DNA of 64,000 bases from Jacaranda mimosifolia (GCA_018894105.1 CM032121.1:29922230-29986229); one strand, 5' to 3'; positions 44,794 to 57,110 are shown, numbered from the stretch's first letter. The notes: generated from the sequence alone by a model not told the origin. Translations and numbers: made by a program.

Positions 44794-45885
44794 TGTAACA
44801 ACAAATTTTTTGTTTGCAAAAATTAAAATTACAGAACAAGAAAAAGTCGTACAAATAAAATTAAAATTAAAATCAATCAATCAATTGTAGATTCAATCTC
44901 TTATCTAATCCTCTGATTTTTTCTTTCCAAATATAATCTTGAATTTAATGAGGTCCGCGGAAAATGCCTTAAATGCCGTGAATCTCCTTAAATTTGATTG
45001 GAATAAAATAACATTAATTTGAGGGCTTCGCACTTTGATATCGAATTAAATGCTAGAAAAATATATGAGTTCCGAGAAGAACGCCTTGAACGTCGGGATC
45101 TCCTTGAATAAAAATAATGTCAATCCAAGGGCTTTGCAGTTTAATATCAAATCAAACACCAGAAATATATGAGTTACGTGAAGAACGCCTTGAATGTCGT
45201 GAATCTCCTTGAATAAAAATAACGCCAATTTGAGGTCTTCACACCTTAATCTCGAATCAAACGCTAAAAATATATGAGTTCCATGAAGAACGCCTTGAAC
45301 GTCGCGAATCTCCTTGAATAAAATAACTCCAATTCGAGGGTTTTGCACCTTAATATCTTATCAAACCCCAAAAATATATGAGTTTCGTGAAGAATGCCTT
45401 GAATATTGTGGATCTCCTTGAATTTGCTTGGGAGAATTGCTGGACTCCTTCAAAGTTTCTCTTATTTGCTGGAATTTGTATTGTGCAAATGAGCTGGGAT
45501 CACCCCTTTATATAGGTGCTTGATGGGAGACTTCTAGATTGACTTGAACTCATTCAACAGTTATCTCTTTCATAAGATAATATCAAATATCAAGAAATAA
45601 TATTAGATATATTTGATTTGATAATATCAAACATTAAAAGATAATATCAATATCAAATATCTTTGATTTGATTGGTCCATAGATATAGACACTTCATCTT
45701 TGACACTTGTCAATGTTTGATTTGAGATAAAATAAATACTAAATTATTAATTAAAAATTAAAAATTTATCTTTTAGAATTAAATTTAATATATCCCAAAA
45801 TTTAAATAGAAATTTTAAATTAATATTTAGTATATTATTTTACATGTGTCACATCTCAATTGGTAATTTTTTTTATATGTCTACA
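44794..45885 (-). repeat. E3 5' LTR
   Basis: 1,092 bp. On the minus strand it starts TGTAGACATA and ends TTGTTGTTACA. It contains a TATA box (TATATAAA, 45507-45514) and a four-copy 105-bp repeat (about 44945-45430), both shared with the solo LTR at 30823-31911. The outer flank is CACGT (45886-45890). No partner copy was found. Confidence 0.9.
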
Positions 45886-48800
45886 CACGTGTTTCAACAA
45901 GTAATAAAGTGATGAGAAGAGTATTGATCTCATGAAGAACTAAATTATTCACTATTAATTACTAATTTATCACACATTTGTTTTATTTAAACAAAAATCA
46001 ATTATGTAGGAATTAAAACTAAACTAATGAAAATAAGAAAAAGTATATTGATTAAGAATTCTACTAAGATATAGAAGTCTAGAATTATGATTTCATTAAT
46101 CGAATAAGTTCAATACATAATTTTCTCCCTAATTAATAACATGTCATTAGTTTTGAGTCTTAAACAATTACGCGGTTCTTCCAAATTACCTGCAATCAAA
46201 TCCATAATTTATTCAATTCACTATATTCCTATGTGAATTAACTAAAATATGGATAAGGTTGTACCACTCAAGTAACTCCTTAGGGCAAGTAGGTAAATTC
46301 CTATCCTACTCACAAATTAATTAATTCATTAATTTGAACAATTAATCCTAAGGTCTTCTATTATCAATCAATCCTTAAATTTTCTTTTCCAAGACTCCTC
46401 TAGGGTTTAAACATGCACTTCATTGTTGATCAGACAATCAAATAGAAAAAACACACAATAGAAGAAATAACTTTAACTACTACTAATTTTATGAGAGAAA
46501 ATCATGCATCAATTTATTAAATAGAATCCATCATAATCCTAAAGTGACGAATTAGTTCATGATTGAATTGTCAAACAAAACATGAATAAAATGAAACATC
46601 ATCTCAAATCCAAAAATAAAAAGAAAATCAAAGAGAAAAGAAGAAACTCTATTCTTACATGAATTTGATCTCCATTTTGTCCTCCTCCAAATCCCTGATT
46701 CTCGCGATACTTCTAATCTCCAAAATAGAAAATCCAGATCTCCCTTAAATAAGTATCTAAAATGCCTATTTATAACTGATTAAAAGAATCTTCTAATTAG
46801 AATATGACTCAAATAAATAAAAAGACTCATCTGCTCATCTTTGATTAGATTATGAGGTGTTATCCTGCTAGCATTCTCATCAACTTGTGTCAATTTGTCC
46901 ATTTTTCTAATTTCTCTACTTGTATTTCTGCAATTTCGAATTTTCATCAATAAGCAAGGAAATTATTATTTTTTAAACAAGAAAATTATTTGTTAAGTCC
47001 TAAATGTGATATTAAAATAAAAATAGGGGCTTAACAGTTAACAATAAACACAATCCTGTAATTTTCACCTGTAATGGTATGTGCATTTTGAAAAAAAAAA
47101 ATATTAGGCTGAGGTTGAGGTTGTATTTACATTTTAGATGTTCTATTTCCTAAAGAATATAAATCAGGTTTATACATTGGAATCGTGACGGAATCTAAGG
47201 ATATAGGACAAGTACTTGTATTGATGGTACATTGTTGTTTCCTGAAAATATTCCTTAAATTTTTGTATAAAATGATATTAGTAGTTTATAAAATATTGAA
47301 ATGATAATTTTATTGTTTATATGATGAAACTAATTAAGCTTGTTAAAAGTTAAATTGTTGCAAATAATTGAGAACATTTTAATTATTTTCTTTAAGAAAT
47401 TAATAAAATTTAAGTGTCTTATTTAAAAAATTGTTAAAGTCGTGTTTAAATTTTTTATTAAATATTCTGCAATATCTTTATAAATCCTCAAATAATTTAT
47501 AAAATACTTTCTAGATTCTTTTTCCTCAGTTACACTTGCGCCACTTGTACTTTCCAATGTCCAATTAATGTTTGTACATGTAGATGTAGTAGATGGCAGT
47601 TGCCATAATGTTGAACAGCTGGGAAAAGTTGATGCTGTGGGCGCCCCCTCACAGCACACGCACACTGTGAGGGGGCATCCCAACGTCAAATAAACCGAAC
47701 AGCTGTGATCCTCAAGAGAAGATTTAATGGAGCATGTCATCGGTGGGGCAATACTGAATTCTAGCTTTAAATGTTAATATATGCTTATTAGAGATCGTTT
47801 ACTTTAATTAATGGTATTTTAAAATGATAAAATGAAATGATATTTAAAAAAAAAATGCTTCTTAGGGCTCGTTTATTGTATTGAAAAGGAATGTTAGGAA
47901 AATTTATTTTGAAAAGGTTTTAAAATTTTATGTATTATAAATATAATATTTTTGAAATTTATAAAATATTAATCTTTATTTTAGAAATAAATTTTTAATA
48001 AAATAAAATTTGAAAGTTATATGCATTATTAGTGATAATTATATAATTAATAAATTAAGATGAAAAAAAAATTAAAAATTCTTTACTTTTTGTAAGGAAT
48101 TTATATGATTTTAATATTTTGTTTAGAAAATTAATGAATTTATTTTTAAAAATTTTATCCAGTATTATGGCATCTTATAAACCATGGATCAAATTATAAA
48201 ATATTTTGAGAAATTTAAAAATTTATTCAAATTCTTCCTTTTTAAGTTTTATGATATCTAATAAGATCCTAGCAATCTTATAGCTTTTTAAATATTTAAT
48301 ATTATATCTTAAAAAAAATTTAAGTTCGGACACACAGTCTCTTAATTGAATTTGTCATCGTGCATAAAACAGATATTTATATACATATATGTATACGGCG
48401 GATATACAGGCAGGACAATAACAATACTAAGGTACAATGATGGGTTACTCATTGAATGGGCGAGCCGCGTTAGTTGGAGATGGAGCATTTAAAGAAATAA
48501 TTGTATATGGACATGCATTATATCTACCAATAGTTATTTTTAAATTCTAATTAATTCCTCGTACGGCACATGTGTCCAAATTAAGAGCACAAAGACAAAG
48601 TTGTTTTGGTACACCAACTTTTGTTTATTTCTCTTAGTGGCACGTGAACCTTTTGAAATCAGTACATTATCTCCTTAATTTGTGTTTTCTTTTTTGTCGT
48701 ATCTATTTTGCGCTCAAAGCAAAATTTGGCCACAATGTTCATTATTAAACAAAGAAATATAAATGTAACCAAAAAAAAAAAAAAAGGAATAAAACCATTG

Positions 48801-49000
48801 CATTAGATAAATGAAAGTCAAACAATAAAATGTTATTTTTATGGAGGAAAAAAAAAAAAAAAGTTTAAAATATTATCTCATTACTTTAATTATCTGGCGT
48901 AATCCAATAAGGTAGGTGGACCTTGGAAGCATTATGAAAATCACCAACAAAATGCCAAACAGATTAATTAGCGTAATCAATCTGATTATAACACCACTAC
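45886..49000. other. AT-rich intergenic spacer
   Basis: 45890-46990 contains short, retroelement-like non-coding text (e.g. GTAATAAAGTGATGAGAAGA near 45900), but no borders. 47520-47760 is a less AT-rich patch with a GCCCCCTCACAG...CTGTGAGGGGGC inverted pair. The rest is AT-rich with A/T runs. No gene supported. Confidence 0.55.
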
Positions 49001-49128
49001 TTCCACATTAACAAGCAAAATCACAATAGTGATATCTTCGAACACGGCCACACCACTCCCCAACAGATCTGCAAGATTTCCCCTCAAAACTCATCATCAG
49101 CGGCAACACACATTTACGCAACGAAAAG

Positions 49129-49141
49129 GGGGGGGGGGGGG
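49129..49141. repeat. G13 homopolymer
   Basis: Thirteen consecutive G (plus strand) about 60 bp past the stop codon of the RALF gene, so C13 in its likely 3' untranslated region. Homopolymers of this length are error-prone in sequencing. Confidence 0.8.
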
Positions 49142-49198
49142 AAATTAAATAAATAACGAAAATATAGTAGCAAAAACGCATACAGAGAGACATTACAA

Positions 49199-49579
49199 TC
49201 ACTGGCGGCAACGAGTGATGGCGGAGCAACCACGAGTGTAGGGATGAACGGGACCCCTAGCTCTGTAGCAGTTGTGAGTATAGTACGATCTACCGGAGCG
49301 CGGCGGGCAGGGGATTCTGTTCGCCGACAGCGCGCCGTACGAAATGTAGTAGTGGATCAATCTCTTCCAGAACAGTGACCGCCGATTGTGGCCGTCGTCG
49401 ATGGTTTCTTCCTCCATGCCTTCTCCGAGCTCTTCATTATAGAATGAGATCCCCGTTTCCCACTGATCCAGCGTGTCGGTGGTGATCTGGAAGGTGGATT
49501 CATCAGCTTGAGCTGAGGCGAAGAGGGTAGTGATGAGGAGGAGAGTAAAGGAAAAGAGTAAGTGCTTGGGGGAATCCAT
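49199..49579 (-). CDS. RALFL34: Rapid alkalinization factor (RALF34-like) preproprotein
   Basis: 126 residues, intronless, ATG at 49579, TGA at 49199-49201. RALFs are secreted cysteine-rich peptide hormones sensed at the cell surface by CrRLK1L receptor kinases. The RALF34 branch is known for THESEUS1 signalling in lateral root initiation. Seen here: a signal peptide (about 1-24, cleavage near ASAQA/DE), an acidic prodomain (25-65), a dibasic RRSL site (66-69) where subtilase S1P is expected to cut, the YISY receptor-binding motif (78-81) and four cysteines (91, 104, 118, 124) that form two disulfides. ALSANRIPCPPRSGRSYYTH and GCSAITRC match the RALF34 subgroup. Length is normal and all key residues are present, so it looks functional. 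No neighbouring gene shares its strand closely, and the next 1 kb upstream is AT-rich. Confidence 0.95.
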   Translation of the reverse strand: MDSPKHLLFSFTLLLITTLFASAQADESTFQITTDTLDQWETGISFYNEELGEGMEEETIDDGHNRRSLFWKRLIHYYISYGALSANRIPCPPRSGRSYYTHNCYRARGPVHPYTRGCSAITRCRQ

Positions 49580-50600
49580 GGGGGGAGATTGAAGAGAGGA
49601 ATTAAGCAGAAGAGGGAAGTAATGAAAGTTTCCGGTATGGGTTGGCGTGGAATTATCAGTGATAATATGTGGGAGAGTGTGTTGTTTGTGTCATGGGGAC
49701 AGCAAAGTCACATGCGTGCGTAGCTGGAAAATGAAATATGGTTTCTCTCTTTTTTTTCACTAATTATTATTTTTTACTTTTTTTAGACTTAATTTGCAGA
49801 AATATGTCATTTCTAATACTAAATCACGAAATTTGTAACCCTTTTAAAATTTAATTTGTTAGAAGGTGCAAGGTGAAATGCAAAGTGCAATTAACATTGC
49901 AATAATTGGGTTTTTGAAGTTGTCACACTTATGGGTGGGGCATGAAACATAATTATTATGATCAATGCCTTTTGTACTAAAAGTTGTTGATTTTTTTACA
50001 TTTTGTTGAAATATGCTTAATCTAGTGAGCTTGCAAGCTTTATGAGCTCATTCGAGTAAAGTGATGATGATCCAAAACTGACCCACTAAAAATGGTCAAA
50101 TCCTCTAAAGTTCGAGCTTGCAAGTGATTTTAATTTTCAATTATTATTTTTAACAATAATGTATATTTTATTTTTAGTTATACATTTACATAAACATATG
50201 ATGAAATATCAAGTTGTTAAGCAAATAATTTGATTAATGAGCGTTAGTTTTAGTGGTAAAGTCGAGGTCTGGCTTAATATTTTATTCAAGTACGATTTTA
50301 TTTTTATAATATTTATCTATTAATTGATAATTATAATAATTATTAATGATGAATATCTATCAGGTAATGAATATTATAATATAGACTAGATAGTTGGTTT
50401 GACAAAAAAGAATAAGTGGTCCAAAATATGGGGAAAAAAAAGTTATTTTAACTTAAACGTTTCTTGTTGGGTATTTGAAAGGCATCAACGAAATAAATTA
50501 TGCGGAGACACTTGATATATTTATATAAACGTAAGGGTTAATTTAATATATATAAAGTAAAATAATATTCAATCTTATTTTAAGTATATTTTTTATGTTG
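49580..50600. other. Upstream flank of the RALF gene, no gene
   Basis: A purine-rich 5' leader (minus strand) lies directly upstream of the start codon, then AT-rich DNA. The likely RALF promoter lies here, but I see no convincing TATA box. 50035-50120 holds GAGCTTGCAAGC-type words that could be transposon remains. Confidence 0.5.
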
Positions 50601-51745
50601 CAATGATGTGAATAAATTAGTTTTATTCATTTTTTTCATGTAATATATTCCATATATAACATATGTAACTTCTTATAACATATTTTCATATTTATCTTTT
50701 CTTCATATATGTCAACATATTTCCATATATAATATATGTGTAATTTTCTACATTATTATAACTCCCTATATTAATATATAATTTTTATAACTCCTTATTA
50801 TATTGTTAACTTTATTCATTTTACCTATATCAACATATATACCTACATATATAATATTCTATCAACATTTATTTTAATATTAGTGTAAAAAGTTATATTA
50901 GTTCATCTATTGTAACTATCCATATTTAATATATATATATATATATAACTTTATATCGACTTTTGTAACTCCTTATTTTAATATATAACTTTTGTATTCC
51001 TCACTGTATTGCCTAATAATTTCTTCTAATATTTGTTATTTACATTCTCAAATTTTATTTTTTAAATAGTCATGGACACACACATATGCACATATATATA
51101 TATATTATATGTATGATATTATATGTATGTGTGTATAACTAGACATATATAAATCTATTTGTGAATGCAATTTAATTGACATGTCTTGCATAAGCTAAAA
51201 ATTCCTACAATACTTTATATTAAAAATAATTTAAACATACAATTAACTATTTAAAAGAAGAATAATATTTTTATTTTATTTTTTTCTCAACCTCTATAAA
51301 ATTATTCTTTTTGTGAATTAAAATTTATTTTTCTTGAAAATGCATGTATTTTATAATATTTTTATTATTTTTAAATATTTTTAATTTTTATATTTATGAA
51401 CCAGGATAATTTAAGAAAAACTAAGTCTAAATTACGTTTTATTTTTCTTCTTTTTTTTTAATATATAGCAGTGATGTGGATAAGTTAATTTTATCTATTT
51501 TTGCCATGTCAACATATTTTTGTATTCGATTCCTATCAATATTTGTTTTAATATTAATATAAAAAAATATATTAATTTATTTTTAAAACTATGTATTTAA
51601 TTTTAGTAAATACTCAATATAACATATATATATATATAAATTTTTATAATAATTTTTGTAGCTCCTTATTATATTATTTAATAGTTATATTTTTCAGTAT
51701 AATTATAACACACACACGCACAGACATATAAATATATTGCCATGC

Positions 51746-51779
<34 letters not shown>

Positions 51780-52636
51780 ATTTGTCAATGAAATTTAATT
51801 AATATGTCTTGTTTCATGCTTATCGTATATATATAGATATAGATATATATAAACTATTCATATATGGCTTATTACAGTAATAACAATATATTATAATTTA
51901 ATGTTAAGTATTATATTATTTTATTTTATGCGTTATCTCCTATTCCATTATTTAACATGTTAATTAAATAAAATCATAGCTGAGAAAACTCCTAAATTTA
52001 AGCCAAATTACTAAAAATATATACAATTCACTATTTAAAAATATAAAAATATTTGTCTTCTTTTTTCTCCACCTCTGTACTATAATTCTTTTGGTATGTC
52101 AATTTTTATTTTTTTTCTTGAAGATGCATGTATGTATAATGTTCATATATTTTTTTAATATTTTAATTTTTATACTAATGAACCAAAATAAATTTATAAA
52201 GAAATTTAAAGTCCCAATTTTATGATAAGTTAATATATTGTACTTTCTACTACCTAAGTTTATTTTTCAATGTTGAATTCTTTAATTTCTTCAAACCAAT
52301 CAAAGCATTTTTTTTTTTCATTTTATCTTCTACTATATTTTATGAATAGTTTATAGGATTTATAAAATGATTTAATATTTAGTCATTACTTTCTGTATAG
52401 AAATGGATTAATGCATGGAATTTGATCTGATGATACATAAATTATATTCATATAAAATATTATTATGTCTCATTTATATCATAAATTATATTAAATTCAA
52501 TAAAAAATTTATTAACCTTTTCAAGTGATATATTTATAATATTTAAATAAAAGTTTAAGTTAATAACTAAAATAAAATAAAATAAAATTTTAAATTTAAA
52601 CTTATCACCCGTGCAAAGCACAATTAATAACTAGTA
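50600..52636 (+). mobile_element. Diverged duplicated AT-rich repeat with Helitron-like 3' end
   Basis: Two diverged copies of a block (about 50600-51430 and 51460-52220) share ordered phrases such as GATGTG(A/G)ATAA, TATGAACCA and TTTCTTGAA(A/G)ATGCATGTA. The downstream end (52604-52635) reads CCCGTGCAAAGCAC, then ACTAG followed by T: a small stem (GTGC-AAA-GCAC) ten bases before CTAG, as at Helitron 3' ends. I did not identify the 5' TC end or any Rep/helicase coding, so a non-autonomous Helitron is only a possibility. A (TG)n run lies at 51755-51779. Confidence 0.4.
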
Positions 52637-52830
52637 TTTTAAGTATTATTTTGATCAAAATTGAATTGCATACAACAACATTATCTAGCAAAATCAGAAT
52701 TCAGAAGGCGGGAGAATGTTGCGGTGGGATTGGAATCACAGCTCTGAGAATGATTCAATTGTTTGCCTTTTTCTTTCTTTAATAAGGACTAGGACTGCTG
52801 CGTGTCTCGGTGTGGGTGCACTCATTAATA

Positions 52831-54470
52831 GGGTTAATTACAATAATCTTTCATGAGGTTTCGACTAAATATAAAAACTATCCTAAGGTTTGCAAAATTA
52901 TAAATACCTCCCTGATGATTTGTCTCCATCTAACAAATAGACTCATCCCTCGTCAATTTAATAACTACAAAAGTTTGCTTCATATAATAAAGCCTTGTAC
53001 AATTCGAAAGGGCTGTACGAAAAGATTGATTGACTGCACAAAACATCAAGCAAAAGTTGTGTACTTGGTTCGTGAATCTCAAGTTTAAAATGACAAAAAA
53101 TAGTGATAGCAAAGCATTAATCAGTGCACATTTGAGCTAGAGGAATGTCTTCTCAAAATAGAAAAAAAAAAAAAGAATACAAAATAAAAATGAATCAAAT
53201 AATTAAGTACAGTAATAATTAAAAATGGACAAGTCCAAAGATCCTTGTGAACAAGTACAACATGGCCCTCTTGTACATGGTAAGCTTTTGTAGCTGTCCA
53301 GAAGTACTTCCTCAGCAAAACTCCAGAAAAGTAGTGTCTAAAATTGGAGTAAATATGCCTTACACACTTTCTGTTGATTGAGTGTGACATCAATTCACTG
53401 ATTGTCTCCACAAGACCCTATATTATAATAAAGAGCACTATATAATATCAAAAAACCAACTAAGAAACCGTATAAATGACACCCTCAATTAACATTAAAA
53501 CTTACAACTAGCACCCTTACAATGTTTTAAACATTAAAAATAGTACCCTTGAAAGATTTGAAACATTACAAATGCAACCCTTGCAACTTAAATTTACAAT
53601 TGACACCTGAAATACAGATTATATGGGACAAAACAGAATGTTTATAGAACATAAGGTTTACAAAACGTACAAAAAATACAAAATCACGGCATTAAAGGTA
53701 GGGTTTCTTTATAAACAACTTCAAAAACTATTAAAACCATCAAAATTTGGTACATTAATCCAAATATAAGGTTTTTATTTGGATGGCAACAATAAAAAAC
53801 CAGGATTTTTTTCACAAATGACATCAAATCATGCAAAATAAAATTCTGCATTCATCAATAAGCATTCCAATATGTCAAAAAACACAAAAATCACATTTTT
53901 GGAAACAAAAATCACATTTTTGGAAACAAAAATAAGTTACCCGCCACTTTCAAATCACAAAATATTAACACCCAACACAAAATACAACTAAAACTAACTT
54001 GATTTAACATAAAAATAAGGAAAAAAAAGTTGTGAAAAAACTTGCCCATTCCTTTTTTGCTTGAAAAGGTGAAATGCCACAAAAACTTCACAATCCAGTC
54101 AGTTGGTGTGCATGATCCAGTAGATTCTGCAGTTTTTCTGGTCAGTTTTCTCACAAGAAAATGATCATGCACCACCATTGACGGCACGATAGCAAGAAGG
54201 TGTGTTTTGGGGGGAGAAGTGATCAAATGGAGGGAAAAAAATATGCACCTTTGTGTTCTTCATACATAAAGGGGCATAAACGACTTTTTATTTTTTTAGT
54301 TTTTATTTTATTTTTTTCTGAATAAGTAAGGGTAAAAAGGTCATTTCACACCTTCCATTACGTTTTTTAAATGGTTGTTAACGTCAGGGGAGGTATTTGT
54401 AGTTTTGCAAACCTTAGGGATAGTTTCTATATTTAGCCCAAACCTCAGGGGAGGTTCCTGTAATTAACCC
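52831..54470 (-). mobile_element. Internally deleted MULE with long terminal inverted repeats
   Basis: The left end GGGTTAATTACAATAATC...AAATACCTCCCTGAT (52831-52919) matches the reverse complement of 54382-54470 over about 90 bp, with a handful of differences. Such long inverted repeats are typical of Mutator-like elements. The outer bases TTAATA repeat directly on both sides (6 bp). A 9-bp duplication is not clear. The element contains a transposase fragment (see 53121-53411). Confidence 0.8.
53121..53411 (-). pseudogene. MULE transposase fragment
   Basis: Reads METISELMSHSINRKCVRHI followed by YSNFRHYFSGVLLRKYFWTA and TKAYHVQE. The CVRHIYSNFR...FSGVLLRKYFWTATKA block matches the part of MULE transposases that follows the second catalytic Asp. 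It corresponds to the KFCVKNLYANFKAKFSKQEL segment of the MULE at 30300-30170 (E. g. 'CxxxxxxNF' spacing). The catalytic core and zinc fingers are absent, so this is a relic of about 50 homologous residues. The rest of the frame is probably unrelated. Confidence 0.7.
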
Positions 54471-56044
54471 TTAATATTATTCATCAACGCTTGAAGCCAT
54501 TGCAGGCGTGTTTTAGACGTGTCGCTGTTCTGCAAATGGGGTTGTGAAATTGACAATGCAATTTGGACTCTTTGATTTTCCATTTCTTAGTTGAGCATGT
54601 CTACGGTGAGATATGCTTGTATTTACTTGATATAAGGTATCATTAAATTAAATGGCATATACTTTTTTACAACAAGTTACTGTTAATTGTACAACAAGTT
54701 GTTGGTTTACATTTTGAGTACATTAAATGCTTGGTAAATATTTAAAAATAATAATTAAAAGATATTTTTCAAAAAAGAATTGTTGTATTAGATAACATAA
54801 CTTCATAATTTTGAATTATATATTTTATAATATTAAAATAATGAATAATATTTAAAATAATATAGTTAAATATAGTTATGTTTATTTATTAACTAAAATA
54901 AAAAAAAAGAATAAATATAAAATCTAAAATTATCATCCTAACAACATAATGTAATTTTAAATAAGCAAATTAATAATTTTAATCATTTAAATAAATAATA
55001 AAATAATTATTTTAGATTGATACTAATATTATATAAAAAAATATAAATATATTTAAAAAAATTAAATTAAATTAAATAATTAATTAAATTAAATTAAAAA
55101 AAAAAGCATTCATCTTCTTTCTCCCCGCCTCCCCCCAACCAAAAAAATAAAGCCACAAACCGCCCCCTGCCCAAGTTGCAAACTGCCATAGCCCCCATCC
55201 CATTACTCCCCACCGCCCCAAGCCAACGGTCGCGTTGGCCATGGCCAGCCGCCCGGCGTGGCCAGATCTGGCCGTCGGCCATGGCAGTCGAATTTCAGCA
55301 AGTTAAGAGGGATGAGATTTATATGTATTTATATATATGTATAATATAGATGTGTGTATATGTGTAAATATATATTATTTTAAAATATATTTTTGTGGAG
55401 GATTTTTGTAGTATTTAATTTTTAACTTTTTTTATCTTTTTAATTTTTTTAGTGAGGTTTAAATTGATGTTTCATATTTTGTGAGTTTTTTTTATTTTAT
55501 AAAAGGATCAAATTTTATTTTATTTTTTTCCATAGATAGGTAATAATTTCTATCAAAATTTTAATCGAAAATTGGATGGAGAATAAAATATGTTTAAAAA
55601 GTTATAGAATTTGGACTACAAATGTTCAATACCATAAGTTTGAGATTAACAATGCACACACACTTTAATTATGGAAATAAAAAGGCCATTTTTCAATTTG
55701 GTTTAATTAAATAAGTTTTTAATAATAAAAATTTTATTATTGGTAACCATTTTTTAGTATAATGAACCATTTACATACAATCAGAATTAACCATCAACCA
55801 ATTGTACAGGTAGCAGGTTAAATGTACTTATTATATTGCCAACTAATCATTAAAATGAAATATTATGATTTCACATTTTAAATCAAATGACTTATATTAA
55901 GTACATTTATACATCCCTCAGATGAGATATGTACAAACAAAATTGCATCGTAGACTACTCTTAAGTCTCAACCATTAAAAAAGGAAAGCACAAAATAAAT
56001 ATGCATTGGGAAAGTAAAAATTAAAACACTAAAATGAAAACAAA
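54471..56044. other. Intergenic spacer with one GC-rich island
   Basis: AT-rich except 55120-55280, which is C-rich, then GC-rich, with nested GGCCATGGCC and GCCATGGC palindromes. An open frame there on the minus strand (RRAAGHGQRDRWLGAVG) has no recognisable similarity. Long A- and T-runs elsewhere. No gene supported. Confidence 0.5.
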
Positions 56045-56117
56045 CACGCCCAGTGGGACTCGAACCCACAATCGCCTGATTAGAAGTCAGGCGCCTTATC
56101 CATTAGGCCATGGGCTC
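56045..56117 (-). tRNA. trnR-UCU: tRNA-Arg (anticodon UCU)
   Basis: 73 nt. The 5' acceptor strand is GAGCCCA. The D-arm region is GGCCTAATGGATAAGGC, which carries box A. The anticodon stem is CCTGA/TCAGG around loop CTTCTAA, so the anticodon is TCT and it reads AGA codons. The T-arm is GTGGG-TTCGAGT-CCCAC (box B). No intron. An oligo-T terminator (TTTT) lies 5-8 nt downstream (56037-56040). The acceptor stem has an A2-G71 mismatch and a G1-T72 wobble, which is unusual, so a slightly damaged copy is possible. It lies on its own in the window. Confidence 0.92.
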
Positions 56118-56650
56118 TGGTTGGGTAACTGCCCTTTTAAACCAAACTTTTCTTGCTTAATTGAAACATTTCCAAATTCGTTCACTTTGATATCTCTCCC
56201 TATCATTATTTGTTGACAAGGAATATTCTTGATTGTACCTTACCAATTAGCCATTTCCGTCACCTTATAAAATTATTGGCGAATTGGTGATTGAATTTAT
56301 ATCTTGAAGCATTTCTATTCATTTGATGAGACTCCGCTTTTTATAACGTCCAAAACTACATAAAATCTTATTGCAATATCATAATTTTGTGTTTAAATTG
56401 TATTAATATACATATTAATATGTACTTACATAATAATTTTTATTAATATTTAATAGTTTGATGATATAAATGTTGTAACCTCTACTTTAGGATCATAATT
56501 AAAATAATATAGGAATCAAAATATGTATTTCAATTAAATAAATTTCAAGTTAGACAGTAAGGCTTCAATTGAACCTTAATCAAGGTTGACTGGCATTTGA
56601 GCTAGTGAACATAAACTAACAAAAAGAAAGATGCGGACACGACTTGACCG
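56118..56650. other. Intergenic, no gene
   Basis: AT-rich sequence between the tRNA gene and the gypsy pol fragment. I see no ORF, RNA or repeat worth naming. Confidence 0.6.
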
Positions 56651-57110
56651 CCGCTTAATTACATGTCTTCTTCAACACATTACTTCCCCCTCTTTTTCAA
56701 GTCTTGCCTCAAGACTTCAACTTTGGAAATTGCTTTGTGATGACGTAGTAACCTTCCTATGTGGCCTCTTCTTCAGGTAAGTGAGACCGTTGGATTAGAA
56801 TCTGCAGGCAACTAGAGCTTGTAAGCCACTTCACCTGCCTTTTCAATGATGGAAAATGGTCTGATGTACTTGGGGCTCAGCTTCCATAATTTTCTCTTCC
56901 TCAAGGAATGCTGTTTGTAGGGCTTGAGCTTCAAGTAGACGAAATCTCCCACCTGGAAGTATACTTCAGTTCTGTGCTTGTCTGCCCTTTACTAATTCAT
57001 TCTATCTTGTGCTTGCTAGAGATGTTGTTTGATATGCTGCAACATGTGTTGTTTGTCTCTAAGTAGTTGCTCCACTCTGGCCATTTTGGTTCGAATATAT
57101 ACGAATCAAG

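Larger units (their letters stand above)
34727..45885 (-). mobile_element. Ty3/gypsy element E3, truncated, no 3' LTR seen
   Basis: On the minus strand: 5' LTR (44794-45885), primer-binding site, gag, protease, RT, RNase H, integrase ending at 38172, then 3 kb with tandem duplications and an antisense ORF remnant (plus strand, 34727-35920). Its sequence is distinct from E1/E2. The CCKHHWLVGHPIHDC-type zinc motif and DGGS protease suit a different Tat-like lineage. The left end abuts the MULE, and no 3' LTR is recognisable there. Confidence 0.85.

Noticed and set aside
45046..45348. Minus-strand repeat protein
   Set aside because: Same 105-bp repeats, within the E3 5' LTR.
49008..49229. Short minus-strand ORF overlapping the RALF stop
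   Set aside because: It covers the likely 3' UTR and the G/C homopolymer, with no family likeness.
53912..54226. 104-codon minus-strand ORF in the deleted MULE
   Set aside because: Position and composition fit the leader region next to the inverted repeat. No similarity to transposase seen.
55094..55282. Gly/Arg-rich minus-strand ORF
   Set aside because: Open only because of the GC-rich island. No motif and no recognisable relatives.
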